Origin: Variovorax sp. SG517
Lineage (GTDB): Bacteria; Pseudomonadota; Gammaproteobacteria; Burkholderiales; Burkholderiaceae_C
Direction of reading: 5' to 3'
Assembly: GCF_013376045.1 (NCBI RefSeq)
Contig: NZ_JABMJG010000017.1
Coordinates: 21,537 to 85,536, forward strand
Length of the DNA stretch: 64,000 bases
Shown here: piece by piece, positions 1 through 8,773 of the stretch
How the letters are laid out: each line of letters starts with the position of its first letter
How positions within the stretch are numbered: the stretch's first letter is position 1
Position numbers and translations under genes: made by a program
Notes under the pieces: model-generated
What the model saw: only the letters and a program-made list of their open reading frames with translations
Told to the model about the DNA's origin: nothing
Database searches by the model: none

Positions 1-399
1 GATGAAACCTGCCGCGGTCGCGATCAGCCGGCCTTTGCTCCAGGGCTCCCAGCCCAGCACCATCGTTATCACCGCAATCATGAGTGGAGCGGTCATCATG
101 AGCGTGCTGACCGTCGCGAGCGGCGCGAACGTCAGGGCGAGCACGGACGCCAGCGCGGTGGTCACCTCCAGAGCGCAGCGCACGCCGACGATCGGTCGCA
201 AGGCAGGCTTCCAGCCGCGCCAGGCCCCTCGGGCAATGCCCAGGAGAAGGACGCTGGCGAAGACGCCCCGCACGGCCAGAACCTGGCCGGGCGGCAGGCT
301 GTGCGTGGTCAGTTTGACGCAGGCATCGTTGAGCACGTAGCAGCCCATGGCCACCAGCATGAGGCCAATCCCTCGGCGGTTGGCATCCGCGCTAGCCAT
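1..399 (-). CDS. EamA/DMT-family transporter, N-terminal part (cut by window edge)
   Basis: Translating the minus strand from the ATG at 399 gives 133 residues with no stop before the edge. They start MASADANRRGIGLML and contain at least four hydrophobic segments, including a tract near CYVLNDACVKL and one ending in LMIAVITMVLGWEPWS. This is the usual start of a ten-helix drug/metabolite exporter of the inner membrane; members export amino acids, nucleotide-sugars or drugs, and the substrate cannot be told here. The start overlaps the end of the aminodeoxychorismate synthase gene by 8 bp, so the two are probably co-transcribed. The C-terminal half lies outside the window. Confidence 0.8.
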   Translation of the reverse strand, partial: MASADANRRGIGLMLVAMGCYVLNDACVKLTTHSLPPGQVLAVRGVFASVLLLGIARGAWRGWKPALRPIVGVRCALEVTTALASVLALTFAPLATVSTLMMTAPLMIAVITMVLGWEPWSKGRLIATAAGFI

Positions 400-2590
400 T
401 GTCGGACGGCGGGTGGTCCGTTGCTTCGCCTCCTGGCGCGGGGGAAGTGGATTGCGGCAGCTGCGCTGGCGTGGACGCGGTGGCCTCTTTCGCGGCCGCT
501 GTGCCCGGCCGGGTCCCCAGCTGTGCCCCGCAGCGCCTCAGCACGTCCCAAAGCGCCTGTGCCTTGAGCACGATCTCCTCGACCTCCGCGTCCGGGTCCG
601 ACATCGCGACAATCGCGCCGCCCGCACCGATCGAGAGCTTGCCGTTGGCGATCACCATCGTGCGGATCACGATGTTGAGCTGCGCGGCGCCGTCGAACGA
701 GAGATAGCCGATGCTGCCCGAGTAGATGCCGCGCGCGGCACCCTCGAGCTCGTCCAGGATCTTCATCGTGCGCACCTTGGGAGCACCGGTCATGGAGCCG
801 CCCGGGAACGCGGCGCGCACGCAATCCACGGCTCCGAGGTCTGCACGAAGCCGACCGCGGATCGTACTGACCAACTGGTGCACGGTGGCGTAGGTCTCCA
901 CGGCGAACAGGCTGGGCACGTGGACGCTGTCCACCTCGCACACCCGGTTGAGGTCGTTGCGCAGGAGGTCGACGATCATCAGGTTCTCCGCGCGCGTCTT
1001 CTCGTCGGCGACCATCGCCTCGGTGACCACGAGATCTTCCGACGGCGTGGTGCCGCGCGCGGCTGTGCCCTTGATGGGCTTGGATTCGACCTCTCCGCTG
1101 CGCGATATGCGAAGGAAGAGTTCGGGGGACGCGCACAGGACGCTGCAGCCGCCCGCGCGCAGATAGGCCGCATAGGGTGCGGGGTTGCGCTTGCGCAGGA
1201 CCCGGTAGATCTCCAGCGGATGGGTAAGCCCCTCGCCGACCAGCTGGTTCGTGAGACACACCTCGTAGGTTTCGCCTTGCAGGATCTCGTGCTGGCTGCG
1301 AAGAATCAGGTCGCGGTAAGCGCCGAGATCGATGCGCCATGCCACGGAGCGCAATCCGACGGCGGCATCGTGGGAGGAATTGCCGGCAGAGTCTTTGGCG
1401 CCAGGCCCTGCAGCGCTGAGGAGTTCCTGCATCCTCTGGATCCATTGCCGGTTCTCGTCGCACAGCGCCGATTGATCCAGGCAGACGATCCAGACCTGTT
1501 GCTCCATATGGTCGAAAGCGAGGAAGCGATCGGCAAGGATCCAGGTCGCGTCGGGCGTGTCGGCGTCGTGCGCGCGCGCACCGTCGAGTTCCCGCTTGAG
1601 CTCGTAGCCGAAGTACCCGACGAATCCTCCGGTGAACTCGAAGGGCAGTTCGATGCCCGAAGGCGGCTGCCTGGGGATGTGGTCGCGCAGGTAGTCGAAG
1701 ATGCTCTCGCCGCGCATCTGCACCGTGCCGCCGCGCCGCACCTGCAATTCGCGCGGAGCCGTGCGGTAGACCAGCACCTGGCTGCGCGGACCGCTCGCAT
1801 CGCCCATGAAGGAAAAGCGTGCGCGTCCCGCTTCGGCAAGGCTGCTGTCGAGCCAGAAGGCGCAGTCGCTCTCGCCGAAAGCCTTGATGAACACCGATTC
1901 GGCATCGGCTGCGGTGTCGAGGCATTCGGCATGCAACGACAGCGCCTGAGGGCCTTCGAATCGTAGCGTCTGACCGATGCCGTCGCGCGATTCGCGCCGC
2001 TGCGCCTGTGCGAGCCATTCCTCGCTCAATTCCCTGAAGTTGCGCAGCAGCCGCGCGCCGTACTCCGTGCAGATCGATTCGGGGTGGAACTGGACGCCCC
2101 ACCACGGAAGCGAGACGTGGCGCAACGCCATCAACGTGCCGTCGGCCGTCCAGGCCAGCGGCTCTAGGCTGGAGGGAAGCTGTGTCACCGCCAGCGAGTG
2201 ATAGCGCACCGCCTCGAAACGATCCGGAATGCCGCGAAAGAGGCCGCGCTGCGTGTGCGAGACGCGGTCAAGGCGCCCGTGCATGGGGCGCATCGCAAGG
2301 TCGACGCATGCACCGCAATGATGGGCGATCGCCTGGTGGCCCAGGCACACGCCCAGCACGGGCTTTCTGGAGCGTTGCAGCGCATCCGCCGAAATGCCCA
2401 GGTCTGCAGGACGCTGCGGCCGCCCGGGACCGGGCGAGATCACGATGTTGTCAAAGGACAGGCGCTCAACCTGATCCCAGCGCATCTCGTCGTTGCGCAC
2501 CACGATGGGCGGTTGCGCGTTGGATGCTGCAAGGTACTGGTAGAGGTTGTAGGTGAACGAATCGTGGTTGTCGATCAAGAGGGTGCGCAT
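392..2590 (-). CDS. pabB: Aminodeoxychorismate synthase, fused PabA-PabB
   Basis: A 732-residue fusion that converts chorismate and glutamine to 4-amino-4-deoxychorismate for folate synthesis. Residues 1-190 are a class I glutamine amidotransferase with the nucleophile in GVCLGHQ (Cys82) and the His169/Glu171 pair in VQFHPES. Residues about 220-690 are the chorismate-binding domain. The motif PIKGT (505-509), with Lys507, marks PabB; anthranilate synthases have PIAGT. The open frame extends upstream, but the ATG at 2590 has AGGAG just ahead and begins the conserved MRTLLIDNHDSFTYN, so I chose it. About 40 low-complexity residues end the protein. The downstream gene is an EamA exporter. Confidence 0.92.
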   Translation of the reverse strand: MRTLLIDNHDSFTYNLYQYLAASNAQPPIVVRNDEMRWDQVERLSFDNIVISPGPGRPQRPADLGISADALQRSRKPVLGVCLGHQAIAHHCGACVDLAMRPMHGRLDRVSHTQRGLFRGIPDRFEAVRYHSLAVTQLPSSLEPLAWTADGTLMALRHVSLPWWGVQFHPESICTEYGARLLRNFRELSEEWLAQAQRRESRDGIGQTLRFEGPQALSLHAECLDTAADAESVFIKAFGESDCAFWLDSSLAEAGRARFSFMGDASGPRSQVLVYRTAPRELQVRRGGTVQMRGESIFDYLRDHIPRQPPSGIELPFEFTGGFVGYFGYELKRELDGARAHDADTPDATWILADRFLAFDHMEQQVWIVCLDQSALCDENRQWIQRMQELLSAAGPGAKDSAGNSSHDAAVGLRSVAWRIDLGAYRDLILRSQHEILQGETYEVCLTNQLVGEGLTHPLEIYRVLRKRNPAPYAAYLRAGGCSVLCASPELFLRISRSGEVESKPIKGTAARGTTPSEDLVVTEAMVADEKTRAENLMIVDLLRNDLNRVCEVDSVHVPSLFAVETYATVHQLVSTIRGRLRADLGAVDCVRAAFPGGSMTGAPKVRTMKILDELEGAARGIYSGSIGYLSFDGAAQLNIVIRTMVIANGKLSIGAGGAIVAMSDPDAEVEEIVLKAQALWDVLRRCGAQLGTRPGTAAAKEATASTPAQLPQSTSPAPGGEATDHPPSDNG

Positions 2591-2814
2591 CGGCGGCTCC
2601 TGGGCACTTGGCGGAGCTCGCATCGTTGGGCAACGCCGTGATCGACGCCACTGAGCTATTTGCCAGTTGCCTCGGCCCCGATTCGCGAGGTAGGCCTGCT
2701 GCGGCCAGTCCGTGCTGGGAGCCTTCGGGCCGCGCTTCTCCCGGGCGCTGGCGTCTTGCGCCTGATCGCTCGCGAGCAGAGGCGGTCGTGCGCGCCGCTC
2801 GCGGGCTCCGGCGA

Positions 2815-3879
2815 TCACACGACGTCGATCACGCCCGGCAGCACCCGCTCATAGCGCTTCATCTTTGCCGCCTCGATGCCCAGCCAGGCCGCCACCTGCT
2901 GTGGCGACGTGCCACGTCGCAATTGACGCAGAGCGAAGGTGTGCCTCAGGCGGAACGAGCCGCCTTCGCGCGAATCCGTGCCGGCTTCCTCGAGCACGCG
3001 TTTCGCGCATTCGTACTGGGAGGGTTTCTGCCACTGCTTGCCGGTGCGCGTGGAGGGGAACAGGAAAGGCCCGACGATGCCGGCGTCCTTGCGCACGGTG
3101 AGCCAGTGCTGAAGCAACTCTGCGGCCCAGGGCGCGATGGGGGTCTCGCGCGCAGGTGAGTTGCCGTTGCCGGGGACCAAGAGCTTCCATGGGCGTTCCC
3201 TCACACGGCCGGCATGCGAGATCGGGGACGCCAGCGTCAGTGCGCGCACGTCCCCTGGCGTCAGGCCCGCGCCGAGCTGCAAGCCGACTGAAGTCCTGTT
3301 GCGCACTTCCTGCCACGTCATCGCGGCCTGCGTGTCCCGCGAAGTCCCCGGCCTGGGCCGCGCGGCGGACAGGAAGGCGATGAGTTGCCGGGCCTCTCCG
3401 ACGGAGAGGTAGTCGGGCAACGGATCGGCATGCGCGGCATCGGCGTACCGCATCTCGGGGTTCGCCTTGATCCAGTCCGCTGCGGCCGTGTTGGGCTGGG
3501 CGTCATTGCGTGAGGCGTGGTGGCGCAGGACCCGATCGATCAACCGCATCAGGCGCAATGCATATCGGGGCGTGAGGGACAGATCGGAGGTCTTGCGGCC
3601 GAACCGGGCTGCCTGGAAGGCCTGCAGATCGGGTAGGTCTACGCAGGGCAGGGTGACCACCGGGACCTGCCCGAGGCACCATGCCGAGAACGCTTCCCAC
3701 ATGTCCTCATACACGGCCACCGAGCCCTCGCGGCGAAGCAGTCCGGCGCCACGCAGGTCAGCCAGCCAGGCCTCGAAGGCTTCTTTGAAGATGGCCGCAT
3801 GTTGCGGGGGCGGGGCGTCATCGAAAAGGGAGAGGGTCAGATCTGCCATCGAGGAAAAGAGCGTCGGCGGAATAAACAT
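2815..3879 (-). CDS. Degenerate tyrosine recombinase/integrase-like protein
   Basis: A 354-residue protein with the layout of a tyrosine recombinase: an N-terminal SAM-like region (about 25-150) and a catalytic domain (about 165-350) ending in RLRHTFALRQL and the tyrosine motif KMKRYERV. Compared with the family, the first catalytic Arg is replaced (GAGLTPGDVRAL, Thr where GLR is usual), the beta-hairpin Lys is Asn (PGNGNS), HxxRH is FRLRH and the late His/Trp is Ile (LGIEA). Only Arg-His and Tyr remain. It may be inactive for strand exchange or work as a DNA-binding regulator. Start is either the ATG at 3879, inside an inverted repeat, or the internal ATG at 3849 (MADLTLSLF). It stands alone, with no other phage genes nearby. 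Confidence 0.7.
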   Translation of the reverse strand: MFIPPTLFSSMADLTLSLFDDAPPPQHAAIFKEAFEAWLADLRGAGLLRREGSVAVYEDMWEAFSAWCLGQVPVVTLPCVDLPDLQAFQAARFGRKTSDLSLTPRYALRLMRLIDRVLRHHASRNDAQPNTAAADWIKANPEMRYADAAHADPLPDYLSVGEARQLIAFLSAARPRPGTSRDTQAAMTWQEVRNRTSVGLQLGAGLTPGDVRALTLASPISHAGRVRERPWKLLVPGNGNSPARETPIAPWAAELLQHWLTVRKDAGIVGPFLFPSTRTGKQWQKPSQYECAKRVLEEAGTDSREGGSFRLRHTFALRQLRRGTSPQQVAAWLGIEAAKMKRYERVLPGVIDVV

Positions 3880-3979
3880 ACTAACGGCATCCGCTTCCTA
3901 CTTGATGTGGGAATGCATGAATTGCTGTACACAAAGCGAGAGGCCAGCTTTATTAACGAGGCATCCCGTTAGTATGTTT
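3874..3979. repeat. 17-bp inverted repeat flanking the recombinase upstream region
   Basis: The left arm at 3874-3890 and right arm at 3963-3979 are reverse complements at 16 of 17 positions; the outer 14 bp (AAACATACTAACGG / CCGTTAGTATGTTT) match perfectly. They bracket 72 bp that should hold the promoter of the recombinase-like gene, and the left arm contains its possible ATG. The repeat could be an autoregulatory operator, or the ends of a small invertible segment acted on by the neighbouring recombinase. The sequence alone does not decide. Confidence 0.75.
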
Positions 3980-4047
3980 TCTTCGGGCGGCCTTCTAGGG
4001 GCATGAGGAGCCTGTACCGGTGGTTCAACTTCCGTGAAGGCCACAGG

Positions 4048-5511
4048 TCATGGGGTGTCGTCGAGCACCAGCACTTCGTGGATGTCACTGGCCGCGTGAC
4101 CTCCCGTCTTCAGACCGCCGCCAAACACGTGTGCTTGGCCGACCACGCGCTCTATCAGCCCTGCGATGGCGAGCAGGTAATCGTCGTCGTACCAGCGTCC
4201 CGCGAGCTGCAGTCCAATGGGCAGGCCGCTCGAACTTCTCCCGCAAGGCATCGACAGCGCCGGATGTCCGGTGAGGTTCATCGGGTAGGTGTACGGATAC
4301 CACGCGCCACGGATAGTGCCGGCGGGTCGGCCGGCAATCTCGATCTCGCCGCTCACGTCCATGTCGATGGGCAGCGGGGGCGCAGATACCGTCGGAGAAA
4401 CCAGCACGTCGAAGCGCTCGAGCAGCGCTTGCAACTCGCCAAAGCACCGGGTCTTGGCGAAGGTCGCGTCGTGCAGATCCACCGCGCTGTGACGGCGCCC
4501 CTTCTGCACCGCATCGATTAACGTCGCATCGAGCCGGTTTCCGAAGCGCTCGAGGTTGGCACCCACCCGCGCTGCCAGCATCGACTGCAGCACCACCAGG
4601 AAATGGCGCTCGAGCGCGACGAAGTTCAGCAGCACGTCCTCCACGATCGCGCCTTCGCGCTCCATGGCCCGCACGGCAGCGGTGGTCACGGCTTCGACCT
4701 CCGAATCGACCGGGTTACCCGCCGTGGGAAGCCACGCCACGCGCAGGCCTCGCAGCGACACTGGTGTCGCACGCCGCGGCATGGGTCCCCCCAGGCCGTA
4801 GGGGTCGCGCAGATCGAAGCCCTTGATCACGTCGAACAGCAACTGTGTGTCGGCGACGTCGCGCGCCATCGGACCAGTGAAGGAATTCGCGGAAAACAGA
4901 TCGGGCGCCTGGAGGTTCGGCACCACACCGAGCGAGGCCTTGAGTCCGACGATGCCGCAGCATGAAGCGGGAATGCGGATCGACCCACCGCCGTCGGTGC
5001 CCAGCGCGAGCGAGCCCATGCCTGCAGCCACGGCCACGGCCGCGCCGCTGCTAGAGGCGCCCGGGGTATAGCGCGGATCGATGGGACTCAGCGTTCGTCC
5101 GAAGATTGGCGCGGCGGCGACCTGTTTGTGGCCGAACTCCGGCGTGGTTGTCTTCCCGATGAGGATGGCGCCGGCCGCCTTGGCGCGTGCCACGGCGACG
5201 GCATCCTCCTTCGGGACGAAGTCCTCGTAGATGGCCGACCCCATCGTCGTGCGCACGCCCGCGGTCAGCGTGAGGTCCTTGACCGAGTACGGTACGCCAT
5301 GCAGCGGTCCGAGCATCTCGCCCTTCATGACCGCCGCCTCCGCCTGGCGCGCGGCTTCGAGGGCCTGCTCGCCCGTGACGGTGATGAAGGCATTGAGTTC
5401 GCGTCGCCCATCGATGCGATCCAGTGCCGAGCGCACGGCCTCCACGGGAGAGGCTTCCTTGTTGCGGATCAGCGCGGCGAGATCACGCGCGTGGTGGTCC
5501 ATCAGGTCCAT
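4048..5511 (-). CDS. Amidase-signature hydrolase
   Basis: A 487-residue amidase-signature enzyme that hydrolyses an amide or related C-N bond. The Ser-cisSer-Lys triad is visible: Lys78 in YSVKDL, the cis-Ser within GASSSG (153-155), and the nucleophile Ser177 in GTDGGGSIR. Length is typical of GatA/AtzF relatives. It is the last gene of the minus-strand ABC-importer operon and starts 33 bp after the preceding SDR. Next to an importer for polyamine- or opine-like solutes, a catabolic amidase is more likely than the tRNA amidotransferase subunit; no gatB or gatC is present. The true substrate cannot be read from sequence. Confidence 0.85.
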   Translation of the reverse strand: MDLMDHHARDLAALIRNKEASPVEAVRSALDRIDGRRELNAFITVTGEQALEAARQAEAAVMKGEMLGPLHGVPYSVKDLTLTAGVRTTMGSAIYEDFVPKEDAVAVARAKAAGAILIGKTTTPEFGHKQVAAAPIFGRTLSPIDPRYTPGASSSGAAVAVAAGMGSLALGTDGGGSIRIPASCCGIVGLKASLGVVPNLQAPDLFSANSFTGPMARDVADTQLLFDVIKGFDLRDPYGLGGPMPRRATPVSLRGLRVAWLPTAGNPVDSEVEAVTTAAVRAMEREGAIVEDVLLNFVALERHFLVVLQSMLAARVGANLERFGNRLDATLIDAVQKGRRHSAVDLHDATFAKTRCFGELQALLERFDVLVSPTVSAPPLPIDMDVSGEIEIAGRPAGTIRGAWYPYTYPMNLTGHPALSMPCGRSSSGLPIGLQLAGRWYDDDYLLAIAGLIERVVGQAHVFGGGLKTGGHAASDIHEVLVLDDTP

Positions 5512-5544
5512 GTTCGTATCCTTGGAGCAGCAGGTATGGAAGGC

Positions 5545-6297
5545 TCAGAGCATCCAGCGGCCGCCGTCGATCAGCAGCGTCTGGCCGGTGATGAAGCGTG
5601 CTTCTTCGCTGGCCAGGAAGCGCACCGCAGCGGCCACGTCCTGGGGCGAACCGACGAAGCCCGCCGGGGTGTCGGCGACGATCCTCTTCAGGACTTCGGG
5701 CTTGAGCTTGTCATGTGCGCGCGTGCGTATGGCACCGGGGCACACGGCATTCACCGTGACGCCATGCGGGGCGAGCTCACGTGCCAGCGAGCGTGTGAAA
5801 CCGACCACGCCCATCTTCGCGGCGGCGTAGTCGGCGAGGCCCACGTCGCCCGCGAAGGCGGCGTCGGTGCTCATGTTGACGATGCGCCCGAAGCCGCGGG
5901 CCTTCATGCCGGGCGCGATGCGGCGAGAGGCGCGCATTGTTGTCAGAAGCGACACCTCCAGCACGAATCGCCATACGGTCTCTTGCGATTCGACGAACAG
6001 GCCGCCGCGCTCGCGCGCGCTCTGGCCGACGTTGTTGAAGAGGATGTCCACCGGCCCTATGTCTTCCTCGACCTGGCCGAAAAAGGCAGAGACCACCGCG
6101 GCGTCGGTGCAGTCCCCTGGCACGCGCAGGCAGCGCGCCGCCATGTCCGGGTGCGCAGCCAATTGTTGGGTGAGCGGTGCGCAGTCGAGGTCCAGTACGG
6201 CGACGCGCGCGCCCTTGTCGAGGAGGTCGAGCGCGGCGGCTGCGCCGATGCCCTGGCCGCCTCCGGTGACGACGGCGATGCGTTGGTCGAAGCCCAT
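5545..6297 (-). CDS. SDR-family NAD(P)-dependent oxidoreductase
   Basis: A 250-residue classical short-chain dehydrogenase. The cofactor motif TGGGQGIG is at 11-18, NNVG near 88-91, and the catalytic Ser143, Tyr157 and Lys161 lie in NMST and YAAAK. Asp after the second beta strand (VLDLD) favours NAD over NADP. It probably oxidises or reduces a hydroxyl or keto group of whatever the operon imports. It lies 10 bp after the next SDR in the same operon. Its pairing with a second SDR suggests two successive redox steps or two stereoisomeric substrates. Confidence 0.88.
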   Translation of the reverse strand: MGFDQRIAVVTGGGQGIGAAAALDLLDKGARVAVLDLDCAPLTQQLAAHPDMAARCLRVPGDCTDAAVVSAFFGQVEEDIGPVDILFNNVGQSARERGGLFVESQETVWRFVLEVSLLTTMRASRRIAPGMKARGFGRIVNMSTDAAFAGDVGLADYAAAKMGVVGFTRSLARELAPHGVTVNAVCPGAIRTRAHDKLKPEVLKRIVADTPAGFVGSPQDVAAAVRFLASEEARFITGQTLLIDGGRWML

Positions 6298-6307
6298 GCC
6301 TGCCGCC

Positions 6308-7069
6308 TCAGTGGAAGGTGCGGCCGCCGTCGACGGCCAGCGCGGTGCCGGTGATGTAGCTGGCGCCGGGGCCGCTCAGGTAGAGCACGGCCTCGGCCAC
6401 TTCCTCTGGTGCCGCCACGCGACCGAGCGCGTAGCGCTGCCGGATCTCCTCCAGTGCGCCCTGTGGATCCTCTGCGTGCTCATAGCTGCTGCGGAACAGC
6501 GGCGTGTCGATGGCGCCGGGACATACCGCGTTGACCCGGATGCCGTCGGGTGCCGCCTCGATGGACAGCGCCTTGCCGAACATGATGACGGCCGCCTTCG
6601 TCGCGCAGTATGCCGTGCGGTTCGGCAGCGGCCTCAGCCCCGCGCCGGAGGAAATGTTGACGATGCTGCCGCCTCCGGCCGCGCGAAGGTGCGGCATGGC
6701 GGCGCGGCACGTCAGCATCGGGCCTGTGAGATTGACCGCCAGCGTGCGGGCCCATTCGTCGTCGCCGGTCTGTTCCAGCGGCTTGAGCGAATCGACACCG
6801 GCCGAGTTCACCAATGCATCGAGGCCTCCCAGCCAGTGGACGGCATGGTTCATTGCGGCCGTCACGGCCTGAGAGTCTGTGACATCGCACACCAGCGGCA
6901 ACGCGGCGTCCCCCAGGGCTTGGGCGCTGGTCTGCAGCCGCGATGCATCATGGTCGAGCAATACGGTGCGAGCGCCCCGCGCCAAGGCCAGGCGGGCCAC
7001 TGCGAGCCCGATGCCGCTGGCGCCGCCGCTCACGACGAAACGCCGGGGCGCGGAGGCTGCGGTGCTCAT
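6308..7069 (-). CDS. SDR-family NAD(P)-dependent oxidoreductase
   Basis: A 253-residue classical SDR with SGGASGIG at 14-21, NSAG near 88-91, Ser140/141, Tyr154 and Lys158 (YCATK) and the C-terminal signature CPGAIDTPL. Asp40 after strand two again suggests NAD. The start overlaps the stop of the deacetylase-fold gene by 4 bp (ATGA), so translation is coupled. It is a paralogue of the SDR just downstream but only distantly similar, so it is not a recent duplicate. Confidence 0.88.
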   Translation of the reverse strand: MSTAASAPRRFVVSGGASGIGLAVARLALARGARTVLLDHDASRLQTSAQALGDAALPLVCDVTDSQAVTAAMNHAVHWLGGLDALVNSAGVDSLKPLEQTGDDEWARTLAVNLTGPMLTCRAAMPHLRAAGGGSIVNISSGAGLRPLPNRTAYCATKAAVIMFGKALSIEAAPDGIRVNAVCPGAIDTPLFRSSYEHAEDPQGALEEIRQRYALGRVAAPEEVAEAVLYLSGPGASYITGTALAVDGGRTFH

Positions 7070-7899
7070 GCCGGTACGGCCGGGGTGGCCGCCTTCAGGC
7101 GCGGGCGCATGTCATCGGAGATGCGGTCGCAACGATCGATCCATACCTCAGAGTGGGCCAGCGCGTGCTCGATCAATCCTTCGAGCACTTTCAGCCGCGA
7201 TGGCTGGCCGATGATCTGCGGGTGCATGCCGACCATCATCATGCGATCCTCGGCGTAGAGCATGTCGAACTCGCTCTTCCACGCCTCCAGCGCGGCAGAG
7301 GGTGCTTGCAGCGTGCGGCCAGGCAGCGTGATGGAGTACTGGAAGAAGGGCGCGTCGTCGAGCACCCAGCGAAAGGGCAACTCCACGATGTCGGTACGCT
7401 CGCCCCCGATCTCCAGCAGGTAGGGCGAGTCATCGTCGAAGAAGTTCGAGGAATAGTCGAAGCCGTATTCCTTGATGAGATCGAGCGTGATGCTGCTGAA
7501 CTCCGCCGCCGGGGAGCGCCAGCCCCGCGGGCGGGCGCCTGTCAGGCGCGTGAGCGTCTCCATGCCGCGCTCCATTTCCTCGCGCTCCTCGGCCGGGCTG
7601 AGGCTGACGATCCAGCGATGGCTGTAGCTGTGATGGGCCACCTCATGGCCCTTGTCGACCACCTCGCGCACCAGCTGGGGATGCTTGTCGGCCACCTCAC
7701 CGGGGATGAAGAAAGTGCAGGAAATGCCATAACGCGCCAGCAATGCGAGGATGCGCGGCATGCCCACCTTCCAGCCATAGGCGCCTTGTGACATGAGGAT
7801 GGGGCGCTTTGCGTTGCCGGGATCGCGTCCGGTCCACATGGTCTCCGCGTCGAGATCGAAGGTCAGCATGAGCGGGAAGCCTTTGCTCGTGGTCGGCAT
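7066..7899 (-). CDS. Polysaccharide-deacetylase-fold hydrolase (PuuE/PgdA-type)
   Basis: A 277-residue NodB-homology protein. Asp15 and Asp17 in TFDLDAE and His90/His94 in HHSYSH form the usual metal site, and WRSPAAEFS matches the RxPY-type motif. This intracellular branch, without a signal peptide, includes PuuE allantoinase and imide or formamide hydrolases rather than cell-wall deacetylases. Given the neighbouring amidase and importer, an amide- or imide-ring-opening role is plausible. The gene starts 82 bp after the second permease, the largest gap in this operon. Confidence 0.82.
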   Translation of the reverse strand: MPTTSKGFPLMLTFDLDAETMWTGRDPGNAKRPILMSQGAYGWKVGMPRILALLARYGISCTFFIPGEVADKHPQLVREVVDKGHEVAHHSYSHRWIVSLSPAEEREEMERGMETLTRLTGARPRGWRSPAAEFSSITLDLIKEYGFDYSSNFFDDDSPYLLEIGGERTDIVELPFRWVLDDAPFFQYSITLPGRTLQAPSAALEAWKSEFDMLYAEDRMMMVGMHPQIIGQPSRLKVLEGLIEHALAHSEVWIDRCDRISDDMRPRLKAATPAVPA

Positions 7900-7981
7900 C
7901 AGAAAACTCCTTGGGCGGATGTCGAGGTGAACGACATGAGGGCGGGGTGGGTCGACGAGGCGGGGGAAGCGTCCGGGCGCC

Positions 7982-8773
7982 TCAGACGTGCTTGTGAAAA
8001 CCTGTCCATCGCTCGGCCAGCAGCAGTGCGACGCCGGTGGCCACGATCAGCAGGGTGGATACAGCCGCCACGCTCGGATCCACCCCCTGTTCGACGGAGG
8101 TGAATATCTTCACGGGCAGCGTGGTCTGGCTCGCCGACAGCAGGAACACCGAGACCGGCACGTTGTCGAGCGAGGTGATGAAGGCGAAGAGACCGCCCGC
8201 GACGAGGCCGGGCTTCACCAGTGGCAGCGTCACCAGGCGAAAGCTCGTGAGGCCGTCGGCGCCGAGCACGCGCGCCGCATCTTCGAGCGACTCGTCGACC
8301 GCAGCGAGGCTGCTGAGGCTGGCGCGCACCACATAGGGCGCCGTGATGACCACGTGCGCGATCCAGAGCCCGAACGAACTGCCACGCAGGCCGGTGATCG
8401 TGTAGTACTGCAGCAGCGCGACGCCCAGCACCACCGATGGCAGGATCAGCGGCGCCATGAACAGGGAGGTGAGCGCCGCTGCACCTGGCACCATGCGGCG
8501 ATGGATGGCGTAGGCCGCGACCAGTCCCAGCACCAGGGCGGCGGCGGTCGAGGCGCCTGCCAGCCACACGCTGGTCCAGGCAGCGCTGAGGTATTCCGGA
8601 TCCCGCAGCACGACGTCGAACCAATGGAAGGTAAGACCCTTGGGCGGGATCGTGAGATAGGCGGTCCTGCTGAAGGCGGCCAGCATCACCACCAGCACCG
8701 GCACCTGGAGGAACATCACCACCGCGATGGCGGTGGCCGCGAGCAGCGGCATCTTCCTGTTCTCGAGGTTCAT
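7982..8773 (-). CDS. ABC importer permease, PotC-type
   Basis: A 263-residue inner-membrane permease with about six hydrophobic segments and the EAA-loop region DAARVLGADGLTSFRLVTLPLVKPG (about 165-190) that contacts the ATPase. It belongs to the PotC branch of spermidine/putrescine, opine or 2-aminoethylphosphonate importers. The start at 8773 overlaps the stop of the first permease (ATGA). An upstream extension of the open frame out of this start has no membrane character, so I excluded it. Confidence 0.88.
   Translation of the reverse strand: MNLENRKMPLLAATAIAVVMFLQVPVLVVMLAAFSRTAYLTIPPKGLTFHWFDVVLRDPEYLSAAWTSVWLAGASTAAALVLGLVAAYAIHRRMVPGAAALTSLFMAPLILPSVVLGVALLQYYTITGLRGSSFGLWIAHVVITAPYVVRASLSSLAAVDESLEDAARVLGADGLTSFRLVTLPLVKPGLVAGGLFAFITSLDNVPVSVFLLSASQTTLPVKIFTSVEQGVDPSVAAVSTLLIVATGVALLLAERWTGFHKHV

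Noticed and set aside
309..2105. A 598-codon minus-strand open frame inside the pabB region
   Set aside because: Another frame of the same strand as PabA-PabB, without conserved motifs; the true frame carries all catalytic motifs.
4048..5511. GatA subunit of tRNA amidotransferase
   Set aside because: No gatB or gatC nearby, and the gene belongs to a catabolic importer operon.
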